In this document: positions 52,995 through 60,102 of the stretch, in pieces
Position numbering within the stretch: the first letter of the stretch is position 1
Layout of the letters: every line of letters begins with the position of its first letter
Assembly (NCBI GenBank): GCA_964386325.1
Contig: CAYLQY010000015.1
Coordinates: 1 to 64,000 of the forward strand
Source of the DNA: Anaerorhabdus sp964386325
GTDB taxonomy: Bacteria; Bacillota_I; Bacilli_A; Erysipelotrichales; Erysipelotrichaceae
Direction of reading: 5' to 3'
DNA: 64,000 nucleotides
The notes under the pieces: model-generated
Told to the model about the DNA's origin: nothing
Databases searched by the model: none
What the model saw: only the letters and a program-made list of their open reading frames with translations
Program-made: the position numbers and the translations under genes

Positions 52995-53022
52995 ACAAAA
53001 AAATGGTATAAAAATACCATTT
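52995..53022 (-). terminator. terminator of feoB
   Basis: On the minus strand AAATGGTA and TACCATTT form the stem around a 6-nt loop and TTTTG follows. It lies immediately after the feoB stop codon and upstream of the riboswitch promoter. Confidence 0.85.
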
Positions 53023-53023
53023 C

Positions 53024-55024
53024 TTAGAAAAGTAAATTTGCAATTTGATACACAATAAATGCCACAATATAGGCTACACCCGTTTGAAAGAGAACACTTT
53101 TGAGTGTAAATAACCAGCTCTTGCTTTCGCTTTTGATTGTCGCAACAGCTGCCATACAAGGACTATATAATAAGGTAAATGTCATAAATGCTAAGGCACT
53201 TGCATGTGTAAACACTTGTGAAAGAATCAAATCTAATTGCGCTGATGTTGCTACATTATACACAACAGCCATACTAGAAACAACACTTTCCTTTGCAATG
53301 AAGCCACTCATTAAAGAAATAACAGATTGCCAATTACCAAATCCCAATGGTGCAAATATCCATGCAATCGTTTGCCCAACTTTACCTAATATACTCAATT
53401 CTGGATTATCTACCATTTGTAATGAGAAACTAAAACTTGTTAAAAACCAAAGAAGCACAGTCATTGAGAAAATAATTGTCCCTGCTTTAATTAAGAAGCC
53501 TTTCGCTTTCTCCCACATATGCATCATTGTATTTTTGAAAGATGGGAAACGATAAGGCGGAAGTTCTAAAATAAATGTTGAACTATCTCCTTTGAAAATC
53601 GTTTTTCTTAAAAGCAATCCACATATAATCGCAACAACAATCCCTAACACGTACATTCCAAAGATTGCTATGTTGGCATTATTTGGAAAGAACACGCCTG
53701 CAAATAATGCATAAATTGGTAATCTAGCACCACATGACATAAATGGTGTCAATAACATGGTCATCTTACGATCTTTTTCGTTTTCTAACACACGGGTCGC
53801 CATAACCGCTGGAACTGTACAACCAAATCCCATTAACATTGGAATAAACGCTTTTCCATTTAAACCAATTTTTCTTAACATTCTATCCATCAAGAAGGCA
53901 GCACGTGACATGTATCCACTATCTTCAAGAATCGAAAGAAATAAAAACAACAACATGATTTGTGGCATAAATGATAAGACACTACCAACACCGCCAATTA
54001 CTGTTTCGACAAGATTAATTGACCAGCCACTTGCACCCAATCCAAGTAGTGACGTTGATAACCAAACACTGAAAGTTTCAATACCCAGTTCTACAAACCC
54101 TTGAAGCGTTGAACCTAATCCTCCAAATGTGATTGTAAATATCGCAAACAAAATTACAAAGAACATTGGTATTCCTAAATATTTATGGGTTAATAAACTA
54201 TCAATTCGATCCGAAGCTGATTTCATTTCAGATACACACGGTTTACATAAACTCATTGAAACAATGCGTTCTATTTCAGCATACCGCGTATCTGCGACAG
54301 CCATATCAATATCTCTTTGATTTTTAATTACACAGAAGTCTTTTTGAATATCTTCCAGCGCTTTGTATTGCTCTGGTGTAAAATCAAATTCTTTTTTTAT
54401 CAACTCATCGTTTTCTAATAATTTAAAGGCATAGAATTTTTCATGCGTTCCATCATGTTTTTTTTCTTGAATAATTGAGATAATTCGTTTTAATACTTCT
54501 TCCGTTTGTACATCATATGTAAATGTCGAAGAATTGGTATTATGAATTAGACTATGGATTAGTTCATCCATTCCTTGGCCATTCCTTGCACTAATGGGTA
54601 CTACTGGTGTATTAAGTTCACGTGATAATTGTTCAATATTTAATTCAATATCTTTTTGAATTAATTCATCCATCATGTTTACTGCAATAACCATTGGAAG
54701 CCCTAATTCTTTAAGTTGCATACTTAAATATAAGTTTCTTTCAAGATTAGTTCCATCAACAATGTTAATAATTAAATCTGGATGTTCGTCCATAATATAG
54801 TCACGTGATACAACTTCTTCCATACTATAGGGTGACATGCTGTATATCCCCGGTAAATCTACCAATGTGATTTCATGTTCCTCAAAGGTAAATACACCCA
54901 CTTTTTTTTCAATCGTTACACCTGGCCAATTTCCAACATGTTGTTTTGACCCAGTTAGCTGATTAAATAAGGTCGTTTTTCCACTGTTTGGGTTTCCTAC
55001 CAATGCTACTGTTTGTTTCATCAT
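53024..55024 (-). CDS. feoB: ferrous iron transport protein B
   Basis: FeoB (666 residues) imports Fe2+ through the cytoplasmic membrane. The N-terminal G domain has GNPNSGKTT (10-18), DLPG (56-59) and NMMD (116-119). The membrane domain contains GFGCTVPAVMATR and LTPFMSCGARLPIY, the two gate motifs with Cys. It is shorter than many FeoB because the C-terminal Cys-rich tail is missing. It overlaps feoA by a few bases. Confidence 0.96.
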   Translation of the reverse strand: MMKQTVALVGNPNSGKTTLFNQLTGSKQHVGNWPGVTIEKKVGVFTFEEHEITLVDLPGIYSMSPYSMEEVVSRDYIMDEHPDLIINIVDGTNLERNLYLSMQLKELGLPMVIAVNMMDELIQKDIELNIEQLSRELNTPVVPISARNGQGMDELIHSLIHNTNSSTFTYDVQTEEVLKRIISIIQEKKHDGTHEKFYAFKLLENDELIKKEFDFTPEQYKALEDIQKDFCVIKNQRDIDMAVADTRYAEIERIVSMSLCKPCVSEMKSASDRIDSLLTHKYLGIPMFFVILFAIFTITFGGLGSTLQGFVELGIETFSVWLSTSLLGLGASGWSINLVETVIGGVGSVLSFMPQIMLLFLFLSILEDSGYMSRAAFLMDRMLRKIGLNGKAFIPMLMGFGCTVPAVMATRVLENEKDRKMTMLLTPFMSCGARLPIYALFAGVFFPNNANIAIFGMYVLGIVVAIICGLLLRKTIFKGDSSTFILELPPYRFPSFKNTMMHMWEKAKGFLIKAGTIIFSMTVLLWFLTSFSFSLQMVDNPELSILGKVGQTIAWIFAPLGFGNWQSVISLMSGFIAKESVVSSMAVVYNVATSAQLDLILSQVFTHASALAFMTFTLLYSPCMAAVATIKSESKSWLFTLKSVLFQTGVAYIVAFIVYQIANLLF

Positions 55025-55245
55025 ATTGTTTCCACCTTAATCTTCTTGGCTTCATCTTTACGCAATGATAATTCATAACCACGCAAATGGATTTCAATAG
55101 GATCTCCCATTGGAGCTACTTTCTTTACTCTTAAAACTGTATTTGTAGTAATTCCCATATCAATTAATCGCTTACGTATTGAAGATTCCCCTTCAATTGA
55201 TATTACTTTTACATGCTGATTGATCGCACAGTCAAATAGTGTCAT
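55021..55245 (-). CDS. feoA: ferrous iron transport protein A
   Basis: FeoA (74 residues) is a small SH3-like cytosolic partner of FeoB. IRKRLIDMGITTNTVLRVKK and GDPIEIHLRGYELSLRKDEA are diagnostic. The ATG at 55245 is right after GGAGG, so the four-codon extension upstream is dropped. It is first in the feoAB operon, behind a DtxR-like box. Confidence 0.94.
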   Translation of the reverse strand: MTLFDCAINQHVKVISIEGESSIRKRLIDMGITTNTVLRVKKVAPMGDPIEIHLRGYELSLRKDEAKKIKVETI

Positions 55246-55268
55246 AAATACCTCCATTTAATTCTATA

Positions 55269-55284
55269 GTTAGTTTAGCCTAAC
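55269..55284. promoter_or_regulatory. DtxR-like iron box of feoAB
   Basis: GTTAG and CTAAC half sites around a partly symmetric core (6 of 8 positions pair) resemble the DtxR/IdeR consensus TTAGGTTAGCCTAACCTAA. It overlaps the -10 of the feoA promoter. Repression by an iron-dependent regulator would fit. Confidence 0.6.
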
Positions 55285-55300
55285 CACCAGATAAAATCAA
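55272..55300 (-). promoter_or_regulatory. promoter of feoAB
   Basis: On the minus strand TTGATT (55295-55300), 17-nt spacer and TAAACT (55272-55277). The weak -10 lies inside the iron box. Confidence 0.55.
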
Positions 55301-55316
55301 GTTATTTTTTTAATTA

Positions 55317-55349
55317 ATGAAAAAAAACTACCATTCTTCATGATAGTTT
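55317..55349 (-). terminator. terminator of the LytTR/DUF3021 operon
   Basis: On the minus strand AAACTATCAT pairs with ATGGTAGTTT (one mismatch or wobble) and is followed by eight T. It includes the stop codon of the DUF3021 gene. Confidence 0.85.
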
Positions 55350-55800
55350 AATGTGATTCTACTTTTTCATTCATTTTTTTGATTTGATAGTAAATTGAGA
55401 TATACTGTGCAACCCAAATAAATAAATAGATTGCAAAGAATATTCCAAAGTACATAAAGATTGATTTAAAATCATGATTCATCCAATAACATAGATATGC
55501 TACTGGGAGTGTTGTTAGTGATGTTACTATAAGATGAGTTATTGTTTGCTTCATCAAACTCCAATGTTCTAGTTGAAAGATTAGGCTGGCCATACCTAGT
55601 ATTGCACCATACAAAGTAGAAACTACCGTTTGCACCACTACTGCATTTAGTTCGCCACCCATAGTTGCTGCCATTTCTAAAACCACTGGATAATACATTC
55701 CATCATTTACAGTTAGTGATATAAATAAAGGAATGATAAAACTTAAACTTATCCCAACTAATGAGCCAATCACTGCATAGACTAAACATTTCTTTTTCAT
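55348..55800 (-). CDS. DUF3021 membrane protein
   Basis: A 150-residue protein with four hydrophobic helices and a short polar tail (KKMNEKVES), typical of DUF3021. The ATG at 55800 follows the LytTR stop by one base, so the upstream ATG is not used. Such proteins often lie next to a LytTR regulator and in streptococcal LytTR systems (HdrM, BrsM) the membrane partner inhibits the DNA-binding protein. That role is likely here but not shown. Confidence 0.88.
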   Translation of the reverse strand: MKKKCLVYAVIGSLVGISLSFIIPLFISLTVNDGMYYPVVLEMAATMGGELNAVVVQTVVSTLYGAILGMASLIFQLEHWSLMKQTITHLIVTSLTTLPVAYLCYWMNHDFKSIFMYFGIFFAIYLFIWVAQYISIYYQIKKMNEKVESH

Positions 55801-55801
55801 T

Positions 55802-56242
55802 TTATACACCTAGCACTTTCCTTATTGTAGATACATATCTTCTCGAAACAAATGTAGATACACCATTCTTCAAAATCACATGAATTGTTCCCGTGATACT
55901 AAAATCGAATTTTTTTACCATACTTAGATTAATCAGTTCAGATTGTGAAATTCTAATAAATCGATACTGGCTTAACTTTTCTTCACATTCATAAATTCGA
56001 TACCTTAGTTTATATTCTCCATCTTTGGTTTCTGCTAATATCTTGTTATTTGAAGTATAGATTCTTACTATATCATTCGGTTCTAGAATAACAGCTTCAT
56101 CTTCAGTAATTCCTGTAAATACTTGCAGCGATTCTTTTTCTAACTTGCGTATTATGTTATTGACTTCTTCATCAATTTCTTTTGTTGTAATTTGTACTTC
56201 TACTTCTTTACAATTACTATCCATATTTAATTTAAGTTTCAT
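55802..56242 (-). CDS. LytTR-domain transcription regulator
   Basis: A 146-residue protein with a LytTR DNA-binding domain in the C-terminal half (FIRISQSELINLSMVKKFDF, VILKNGVSTFVSRRYVSTIR). There is no receiver domain, so it is not a normal response regulator. It opens a two-gene operon with DUF3021. Its promoter has two direct repeats 21 bp apart just upstream, the geometry of LytTR sites, so it probably regulates itself. Confidence 0.88.
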   Translation of the reverse strand: MKLKLNMDSNCKEVEVQITTKEIDEEVNNIIRKLEKESLQVFTGITEDEAVILEPNDIVRIYTSNNKILAETKDGEYKLRYRIYECEEKLSQYRFIRISQSELINLSMVKKFDFSITGTIHVILKNGVSTFVSRRYVSTIRKVLGV

Positions 56243-56264
56243 ACACTCACCCCTTATTAGCCCT

Positions 56265-56270
56265 AGTATA
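56265..56270 (-). promoter_or_regulatory. -10 of the LytTR operon promoter
   Basis: TATACT on the minus strand, with no good -35 at 17 nt (TAGTAA-like). A promoter without a -35 fits activation by a protein bound upstream. Confidence 0.5.
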
Positions 56271-56305
56271 TGAAATTCTAGTTTTAATTACTATCCAAAA
56301 TTAGT

Positions 56306-56333
56306 ATTCGGTTATTTTGGGATAGCATTCGGT
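56306..56333 (-). promoter_or_regulatory. LytTR-type direct repeats
   Basis: ACCGAAT occurs twice on the minus strand (56327-56333 and 56306-56312) with a period of exactly 21 bp, two helical turns, as in LytTR targets. Each is followed by the shared bases -CTA. A flanking inverted repeat, CTATCC and GGATAG, surrounds the second copy. Confidence 0.6.
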
Positions 56334-57872
56334 TTAAAGGTTGTAGTAACGCACTTGTAATTTATTGAGAAACATTCGGTCATGACTTATTACAATAATC
56401 GTTCCAGCGAAGTTATACAATACCTCTTCAATGATTTCACAACTTAAAATATCTAAATGGTTTGTAGGTTCATCTAAAATGATACAGCTACAACCCTTCA
56501 ACATAATTTCAAGTAATTTCAGTCTTACTTGCTCCCCGCCGCTAAAACTCGAAATATATCGATACATATCCACATGATAAAAACCAAAACGAGCTAAATA
56601 ACTTCGTGCTTTTTCTTCTTCTAATTCACATACACGAGTAAAATAAGCCAACAGTCTTTCTTTATCGTTATCAAACTTTAATATTTGAGGAAGATAACCC
56701 ACATCAACTGAAGGTCCAAATTCAATACTTCCTTCTAATGGTTCTATTTCATGTAAGAGTGTTTTGAGTAATGTTGTTTTTCCTTTACCATTCGGTGCTA
56801 CAATCGCAAAACGTTCTTTTCTTTGTACGATAAAATTCAAAGGAGAAGATAGTGGTTGTTCATACCCGATAACAAGATTTTTAGCTATTACCACATCTTT
56901 ACTTCCTACTTGTGTACTCTTTATTTCAAAATCTAATTGATTGCGAATTTCAATTGGCTTAGGAAGTTTTTCTATACGTTCTAACTTCTTCTCTAATGCT
57001 TTGGCACGTTTAAATAAATCTTCATTGTCAGATTCATTTCCCCATTGACGATATCTTCTAATCGCAAGTTTAATTTTTGATATTTCTTTTTGTTGTTCAT
57101 TATAATCCAATACTAAATGTAGATAACGTTCATGTCGTTGCTCACGGTAACTATCATAATTCCCATAATATGTAATTACTTGTCCATCCTCAATTTCGTA
57201 GAACACCGAAACAACATTCATCAAAAACTGGCGATCATGAGAAACAAGTATCAGTGTTTTATTTATTGAACGACAATAACTTTCTAACCATTCTATGCCA
57301 TCCATATCCAGATGATTGGTTGGTTCATCTAAACATAGAACTTCATAGTCTTGAAGTAATAATTGAACTAGGACAATTCGCGTTTTTTGTCCACCACTCA
57401 ATGTATCAAACGATTGTTCAAGTGCATCAAAAATACCTAGTCCTTTTGCATAAGCATCTAATGAATTTTCTAATTCATAGCCACCTGCATGCTCAAACTT
57501 ATCTAAGGTCTTTGAATATTGTTCCATGACTTCTTCAAATGTATCTAAGTTACTCATCTGTGATTCAAGTTCTTTAAGTTTTGATGATGTCGCAAGATAA
57601 TCAGAAAACGCAGATATGATGAATTCTCTACTTGTACCTGTAAAATGCGGAAATATTTGCATCATATATCCCACTGTCATTTCTCTAGGGATAAAAACTT
57701 CACCTTCTTGATAGTCTTCGATACCCGCTATTATTTTTAATAGTGTTGTTTTTCCACAACCATTTTCTCCAACAATTGCAGATTTGCTGCCTTTGATAAT
57801 TTCAAGTGAAAGATCGTTTAAAACAACTTCACCTGTGTATGTTTTTAATAAATTATTAATTTGTATTTTCAT
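56334..57872 (-). CDS. ABC-F protein, probable ribosome-protection type
   Basis: A 512-residue soluble protein with two ATPase domains and no membrane segment. GGAGG lies five bases before the ATG at 57872, so the 22-codon extension is dropped. Walker A: GENGCGKTT (35-43) and APNGKGKTT; signatures LSGGQKTRI and FSGGEQVRL; both Walker B have LDEPTNHLD with catalytic Glu. The linker between domains (about 60-70 residues, charged) matches the P-site tRNA-interaction motif region. ABC-F proteins of this kind displace ribosome-targeting antibiotics, or act as housekeeping factors. Its attenuator with leader peptides favours the resistance type; the drug cannot be named. Confidence 0.88.
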   Translation of the reverse strand: MKIQINNLLKTYTGEVVLNDLSLEIIKGSKSAIVGENGCGKTTLLKIIAGIEDYQEGEVFIPREMTVGYMMQIFPHFTGTSREFIISAFSDYLATSSKLKELESQMSNLDTFEEVMEQYSKTLDKFEHAGGYELENSLDAYAKGLGIFDALEQSFDTLSGGQKTRIVLVQLLLQDYEVLCLDEPTNHLDMDGIEWLESYCRSINKTLILVSHDRQFLMNVVSVFYEIEDGQVITYYGNYDSYREQRHERYLHLVLDYNEQQKEISKIKLAIRRYRQWGNESDNEDLFKRAKALEKKLERIEKLPKPIEIRNQLDFEIKSTQVGSKDVVIAKNLVIGYEQPLSSPLNFIVQRKERFAIVAPNGKGKTTLLKTLLHEIEPLEGSIEFGPSVDVGYLPQILKFDNDKERLLAYFTRVCELEEEKARSYLARFGFYHVDMYRYISSFSGGEQVRLKLLEIMLKGCSCIILDEPTNHLDILSCEIIEEVLYNFAGTIIVISHDRMFLNKLQVRYYNL

Positions 57873-57908
57873 ATTTTCCTCCATTGTATTTTTTTGAAGG
57901 AATTGCAT

Positions 57909-57936
57909 AAAAAAAAGCTTAGCAATAAAACCAAGC
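57909..57936 (-). terminator. attenuator terminator upstream of the ABC-F gene
   Basis: On the minus strand GCTTGG pairs with CTAAGC (one G-U) around an 8-nt loop, followed by nine T. It lies 37 bp upstream of the ABC-F ATG, and read-through is needed to transcribe the gene. Confidence 0.8.
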
Positions 57937-57954
57937 AATGTGTTTTAACGATAG

Positions 57955-57966
57955 CTACAGTTTCAT
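57955..57966 (-). CDS. three-codon ORF (MKL) before the attenuator
   Basis: ATG AAA CTG TAG sits in the leader between the longer leader ORF and the terminator, with AGAAGGAAT at a suitable distance before the ATG. The ribosome binding site overlaps the stop region of the 40-codon leader ORF. Very short ORFs like this can stall ribosomes with certain drugs. It is inferred from position and RBS alone. Confidence 0.5.
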   Translation of the reverse strand: MKL

Positions 57967-57975
57967 TTATTCCTT

Positions 57976-58098
57976 CTATTTTAGACAGACTTGTCCCTTG
58001 TATAATGGAAGGTTTTTAAATGTGATTGTACGACAAAAAGATACAAACTCATGTACAATATTTTCTATCATTTGTTTTTTGTCAATACATAGTAACAT
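57976..58098 (-). CDS. 40-codon leader peptide of the ABC-F attenuator
   Basis: An open frame of 40 codons begins at the ATG at 58098, after GGTGGTGAG, and ends with TAG at 57976. The peptide starts MLLCIDKKQ and ends LYKGQVCLK. No membrane segment or known family is seen. It covers most of the leader between the promoter and the terminator. Ribosome stalling in it could let the gene escape termination. The role is inferred from analogy with other ABC-F and Erm leaders. Confidence 0.65.
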   Translation of the reverse strand: MLLCIDKKQMIENIVHEFVSFCRTITFKNLPLYKGQVCLK

Positions 58099-58127
58099 CG
58101 TCGCTCACCACCTTTAACGATATTTTA

Positions 58128-58157
58128 ATTATAGCCAAACATTATTGAATAAGTCAA
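58128..58157 (-). promoter_or_regulatory. promoter of the ABC-F leader
   Basis: On the minus strand a -35 TTGACT (58152-58157), 18-nt spacer and a perfect -10 TATAAT (58128-58133). This is a strong promoter, in line with control after initiation. Confidence 0.85.
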
Positions 58158-58164
58158 CAACGAA

Positions 58165-58195
58165 TAAAAAAAGCAAACAGATAAATAATGTTTGC
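58165..58195 (-). terminator. terminator of the DUF975 gene
   Basis: On the minus strand GGCAAACA and TGTTTGC form a stem, followed by seven T. It ends the DUF975 gene before the ABC-F leader promoter. Confidence 0.8.
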
Positions 58196-58236
58196 CTTAA
58201 TTGAACAAATTCACAATATTATTAAACAACTTTTAC

Positions 58237-58821
58237 TTATTCATTTTTGTTATTTACTAACTCGCGATAGAAGTTTGCTTGTGCAGCGCCTACATACGGA
58301 CCAACATATAGTATTGCAATTCCTAATGTAACGACACAAAGAAGATACCAGCCAATAAAAGATAAATGCATCGTAAACAAGTCTAGTTTATGACCTATCA
58401 TCATATCTTGGCTTTTAGTAATAGCTTCAAGTGGTTGGATCGTTGGATCTTCCGCCATAATGTAGAAAGTCATTGAATATGAATATATCTTGATAATCCC
58501 TGGGACAATCAAACACAAGAACCAAAGCGCTGTAAATATCGTTCTAAATAAGTTAGCCACAATAATTCGTCCATAGTCATTGTATCCCAAAAGAATATCA
58601 CTCACCTGAATTTCTTTTCCATCAATAATATTTAAGTAAAGCAGAATATACCCTAATTCAAATCCAGGTATAACTAAAAACCAATACAGTTGTTCTAACG
58701 GTGCTCCTATCTTATTAAAAACATAAGATAAGATTCCAGTGAGTAAAGTACATGTAGCTAACACTCCCATGTTATTCTTAATTTGATCCTTGGCTCTTTG
58801 TTTAATCAACCCTGTGTCCAT
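58237..58821 (-). CDS. DUF975 family membrane protein
   Basis: A 194-residue protein with four to six hydrophobic segments. SDILLGYNDYGRIIVANLFRT and the C-terminal VTLGIAILYVGPYVGAAQAN are typical of DUF975, a family of unknown function common in Firmicutes. There is no signal peptide. AGGGAG lies upstream of the ATG. It stands alone, between a TetR operon and the ABC-F gene. Confidence 0.85.
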   Translation of the reverse strand: MDTGLIKQRAKDQIKNNMGVLATCTLLTGILSYVFNKIGAPLEQLYWFLVIPGFELGYILLYLNIIDGKEIQVSDILLGYNDYGRIIVANLFRTIFTALWFLCLIVPGIIKIYSYSMTFYIMAEDPTIQPLEAITKSQDMMIGHKLDLFTMHLSFIGWYLLCVVTLGIAILYVGPYVGAAQANFYRELVNNKNE

Positions 58822-58929
58822 ATATTTCTCCCTAATTAATTTTTTCTGTTTTCATTCTATCACGTATCTAAATCACTAAATAGCTTATCCGCAAAATTAC
58901 ACAGAATATTCATCTTACAGTATCTGTAA

Positions 58930-58965
58930 ATTAAAAAAACTAGCTTTAATAACAAACTAGTTTTC
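58930..58965 (-). terminator. terminator of the tetR operon
   Basis: AAAACTAG and CTAGTTTT are perfect complements around a 13-nt loop; T continues on the minus strand. It lies over the end of the pyrophosphatase-like gene. Confidence 0.75.
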
Positions 58966-59283
58966 CATAATTATTTTTGATATAAACCATTGTTCTTGAA
59001 ACCATGTTTCCTTCTCTATCTCTTCTTTTGTGAATTTCTTTCCACGAGGAGCAACTACCCATTTTTCTTCTACATCATCTTTACGATGAATTATCGCAAT
59101 AACTTCGCCATCAAAAGAATCCACCGGTTCATCTACTCCCAAAATATACGCATCTTGAAATTCACCATCTCCTGCTAAGATACCTTCTATATATCCGTAA
59201 TTAATAGGATATATGTACGCATATACAGGGTGTTCACTTCCAAGCGGACGATCAACTGTTACTTTTACTAAATCACCTATCAT
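58957..59283 (-). CDS. short inorganic pyrophosphatase-like protein
   Basis: A 108-residue protein related to family I inorganic pyrophosphatases. INYGYIEGILAGDGEFQDAY resembles the substrate loop and the Asp-rich metal site, and DGEVIAIIHRKDD resembles the conserved core. At 108 residues it is well below the usual 165-200, so it lacks part of the barrel. Relatives are found in Firmicutes. It may not be a true pyrophosphatase. It is the last gene of a three-gene operon after tetR, and overlaps nothing. Confidence 0.75.
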   Translation of the reverse strand: MIGDLVKVTVDRPLGSEHPVYAYIYPINYGYIEGILAGDGEFQDAYILGVDEPVDSFDGEVIAIIHRKDDVEEKWVVAPRGKKFTKEEIEKETWFQEQWFISKIIMEN

Positions 59284-59293
59284 CTTGAGTCTC

Positions 59294-59386
59294 CTATAAG
59301 AAAATACTTATTAATCCCGCAAACATTGATAACACCATGCAGAATATAACAAACAACAATGTATATTTTATAACTTTTTTACTCAT
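59294..59386 (-). CDS. hidden 30-residue membrane peptide
   Basis: A small frame: ATG at 59386, TAG at 59294, 30 residues. The peptide begins MSKKVIKYTLLF and is hydrophobic from residue 8 to the end (FCMVLSMFAGLISIFL), so it is a single membrane helix. Its ATG overlaps the tetR stop as ATGA, so it is translationally coupled, and AAGGTGGG lies upstream. The ribosome binding site of the pyrophosphatase-like gene begins in its stop codon. Coupling on both sides makes it likely to be real. No family was recognised. Confidence 0.65.
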   Translation of the reverse strand: MSKKVIKYTLLFVIFCMVLSMFAGLISIFL

Positions 59387-59979
59387 TCTTTACCCACCTT
59401 TTTCATCATAACTGTATCAAGAATTTTAAAATATTCAACTTCTAAATTAAATTTCGTTCCTGGATGGGTAGCCCAAACTTGGGATATTCCAATCAATACA
59501 CAAAAAGCGGCATGCATCAAATTCCTTGGATCTCCCATGTTTTCAATCTCTCCACGTTCTTGAGCTTTCTTAATAAATCCCATTTGCATCTCTAAGAAAG
59601 GTCTTTCTTCATTGAAGTCTTCACGCTCTTTTTGTTCATCAAAAGATACTGTTAATCGAGCAACTAATATCTTCTTTACAATATCTTTACCACATGCTTC
59701 AAAGTGACGTACGCGTTTCTTTAGTATTTCACAATATTGTTCATATGGACTATCAATCATCATTATTCTAGCAGCCTCATCAGAAGATAATTCCTCTGGC
59801 AAGGTCATAACAGTTTTAAGTAAGCCTTCTTTAGATGCAAAATAATAGTAGAAAGTATGTTTCGATATTCCACTCTCTTCGCAAATGTCGTTGATAGTAA
59901 CATTATCAAAACCACGTTCTTTAAAAAGATTCAGCGCTATTTTACGTATTTTGATTTTTGTACTGTTATCAGGTCTCAT
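59383..59979 (-). CDS. TetR-family regulator
   Basis: A 198-residue regulator; the ATG at 59979 follows GGAGG by eight bases. The N-terminal HTH is VTINDICEESGISKHTFYYY, followed by an all-helical ligand domain. It is divergent from the ABC exporter genes. A palindrome in the shared intergenic region overlaps the exporter promoter, so it probably represses the exporter and is relieved by a substrate. The ligand is unknown. Confidence 0.92.
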   Translation of the reverse strand: MRPDNSTKIKIRKIALNLFKERGFDNVTINDICEESGISKHTFYYYFASKEGLLKTVMTLPEELSSDEAARIMMIDSPYEQYCEILKKRVRHFEACGKDIVKKILVARLTVSFDEQKEREDFNEERPFLEMQMGFIKKAQERGEIENMGDPRNLMHAAFCVLIGISQVWATHPGTKFNLEVEYFKILDTVMMKKVGKE

Positions 59980-59998
59980 TAAGCTTACCTCCACACGC

Positions 59999-60027
59999 AA
60001 TATACCACAAACATAGTACTTGCGCAA
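59999..60027 (-). promoter_or_regulatory. promoter of the tetR operon
   Basis: On the minus strand TTGCGC (60022-60027), 17-nt spacer and TATATT (59999-60004). It is 20 bp from the tetR start. Confidence 0.65.
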
Positions 60028-60045
60028 CATTTATATATAAACTCG

Positions 60046-60074
60046 TTTACATTTTTGTATTACCGTGGTAATAT
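60046..60074 (+). promoter_or_regulatory. promoter of the ABC exporter
   Basis: TTTACA (60046-60051), 17-nt spacer and TAATAT (60069-60074). The spacer and -10 are covered by the palindromic operator. Confidence 0.7.
60058..60073. promoter_or_regulatory. TetR operator
   Basis: TATTACC and GGTAATA flank a GT core, a 7+2+7 perfect palindrome in the exporter promoter. A repressor bound here would block polymerase. It lies 80 bp from the tetR start on the other side. Confidence 0.8.
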
Positions 60075-60102
60075 AATCTCACTCTAAGGAAAGGAGTGTA
60101 AC

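Noticed and set aside
57870..57938. 22-codon N-terminal extension of the ABC-F protein
   Set aside because: It runs across the attenuator terminator and has no ribosome binding site, whereas the chosen ATG has GGAGG.
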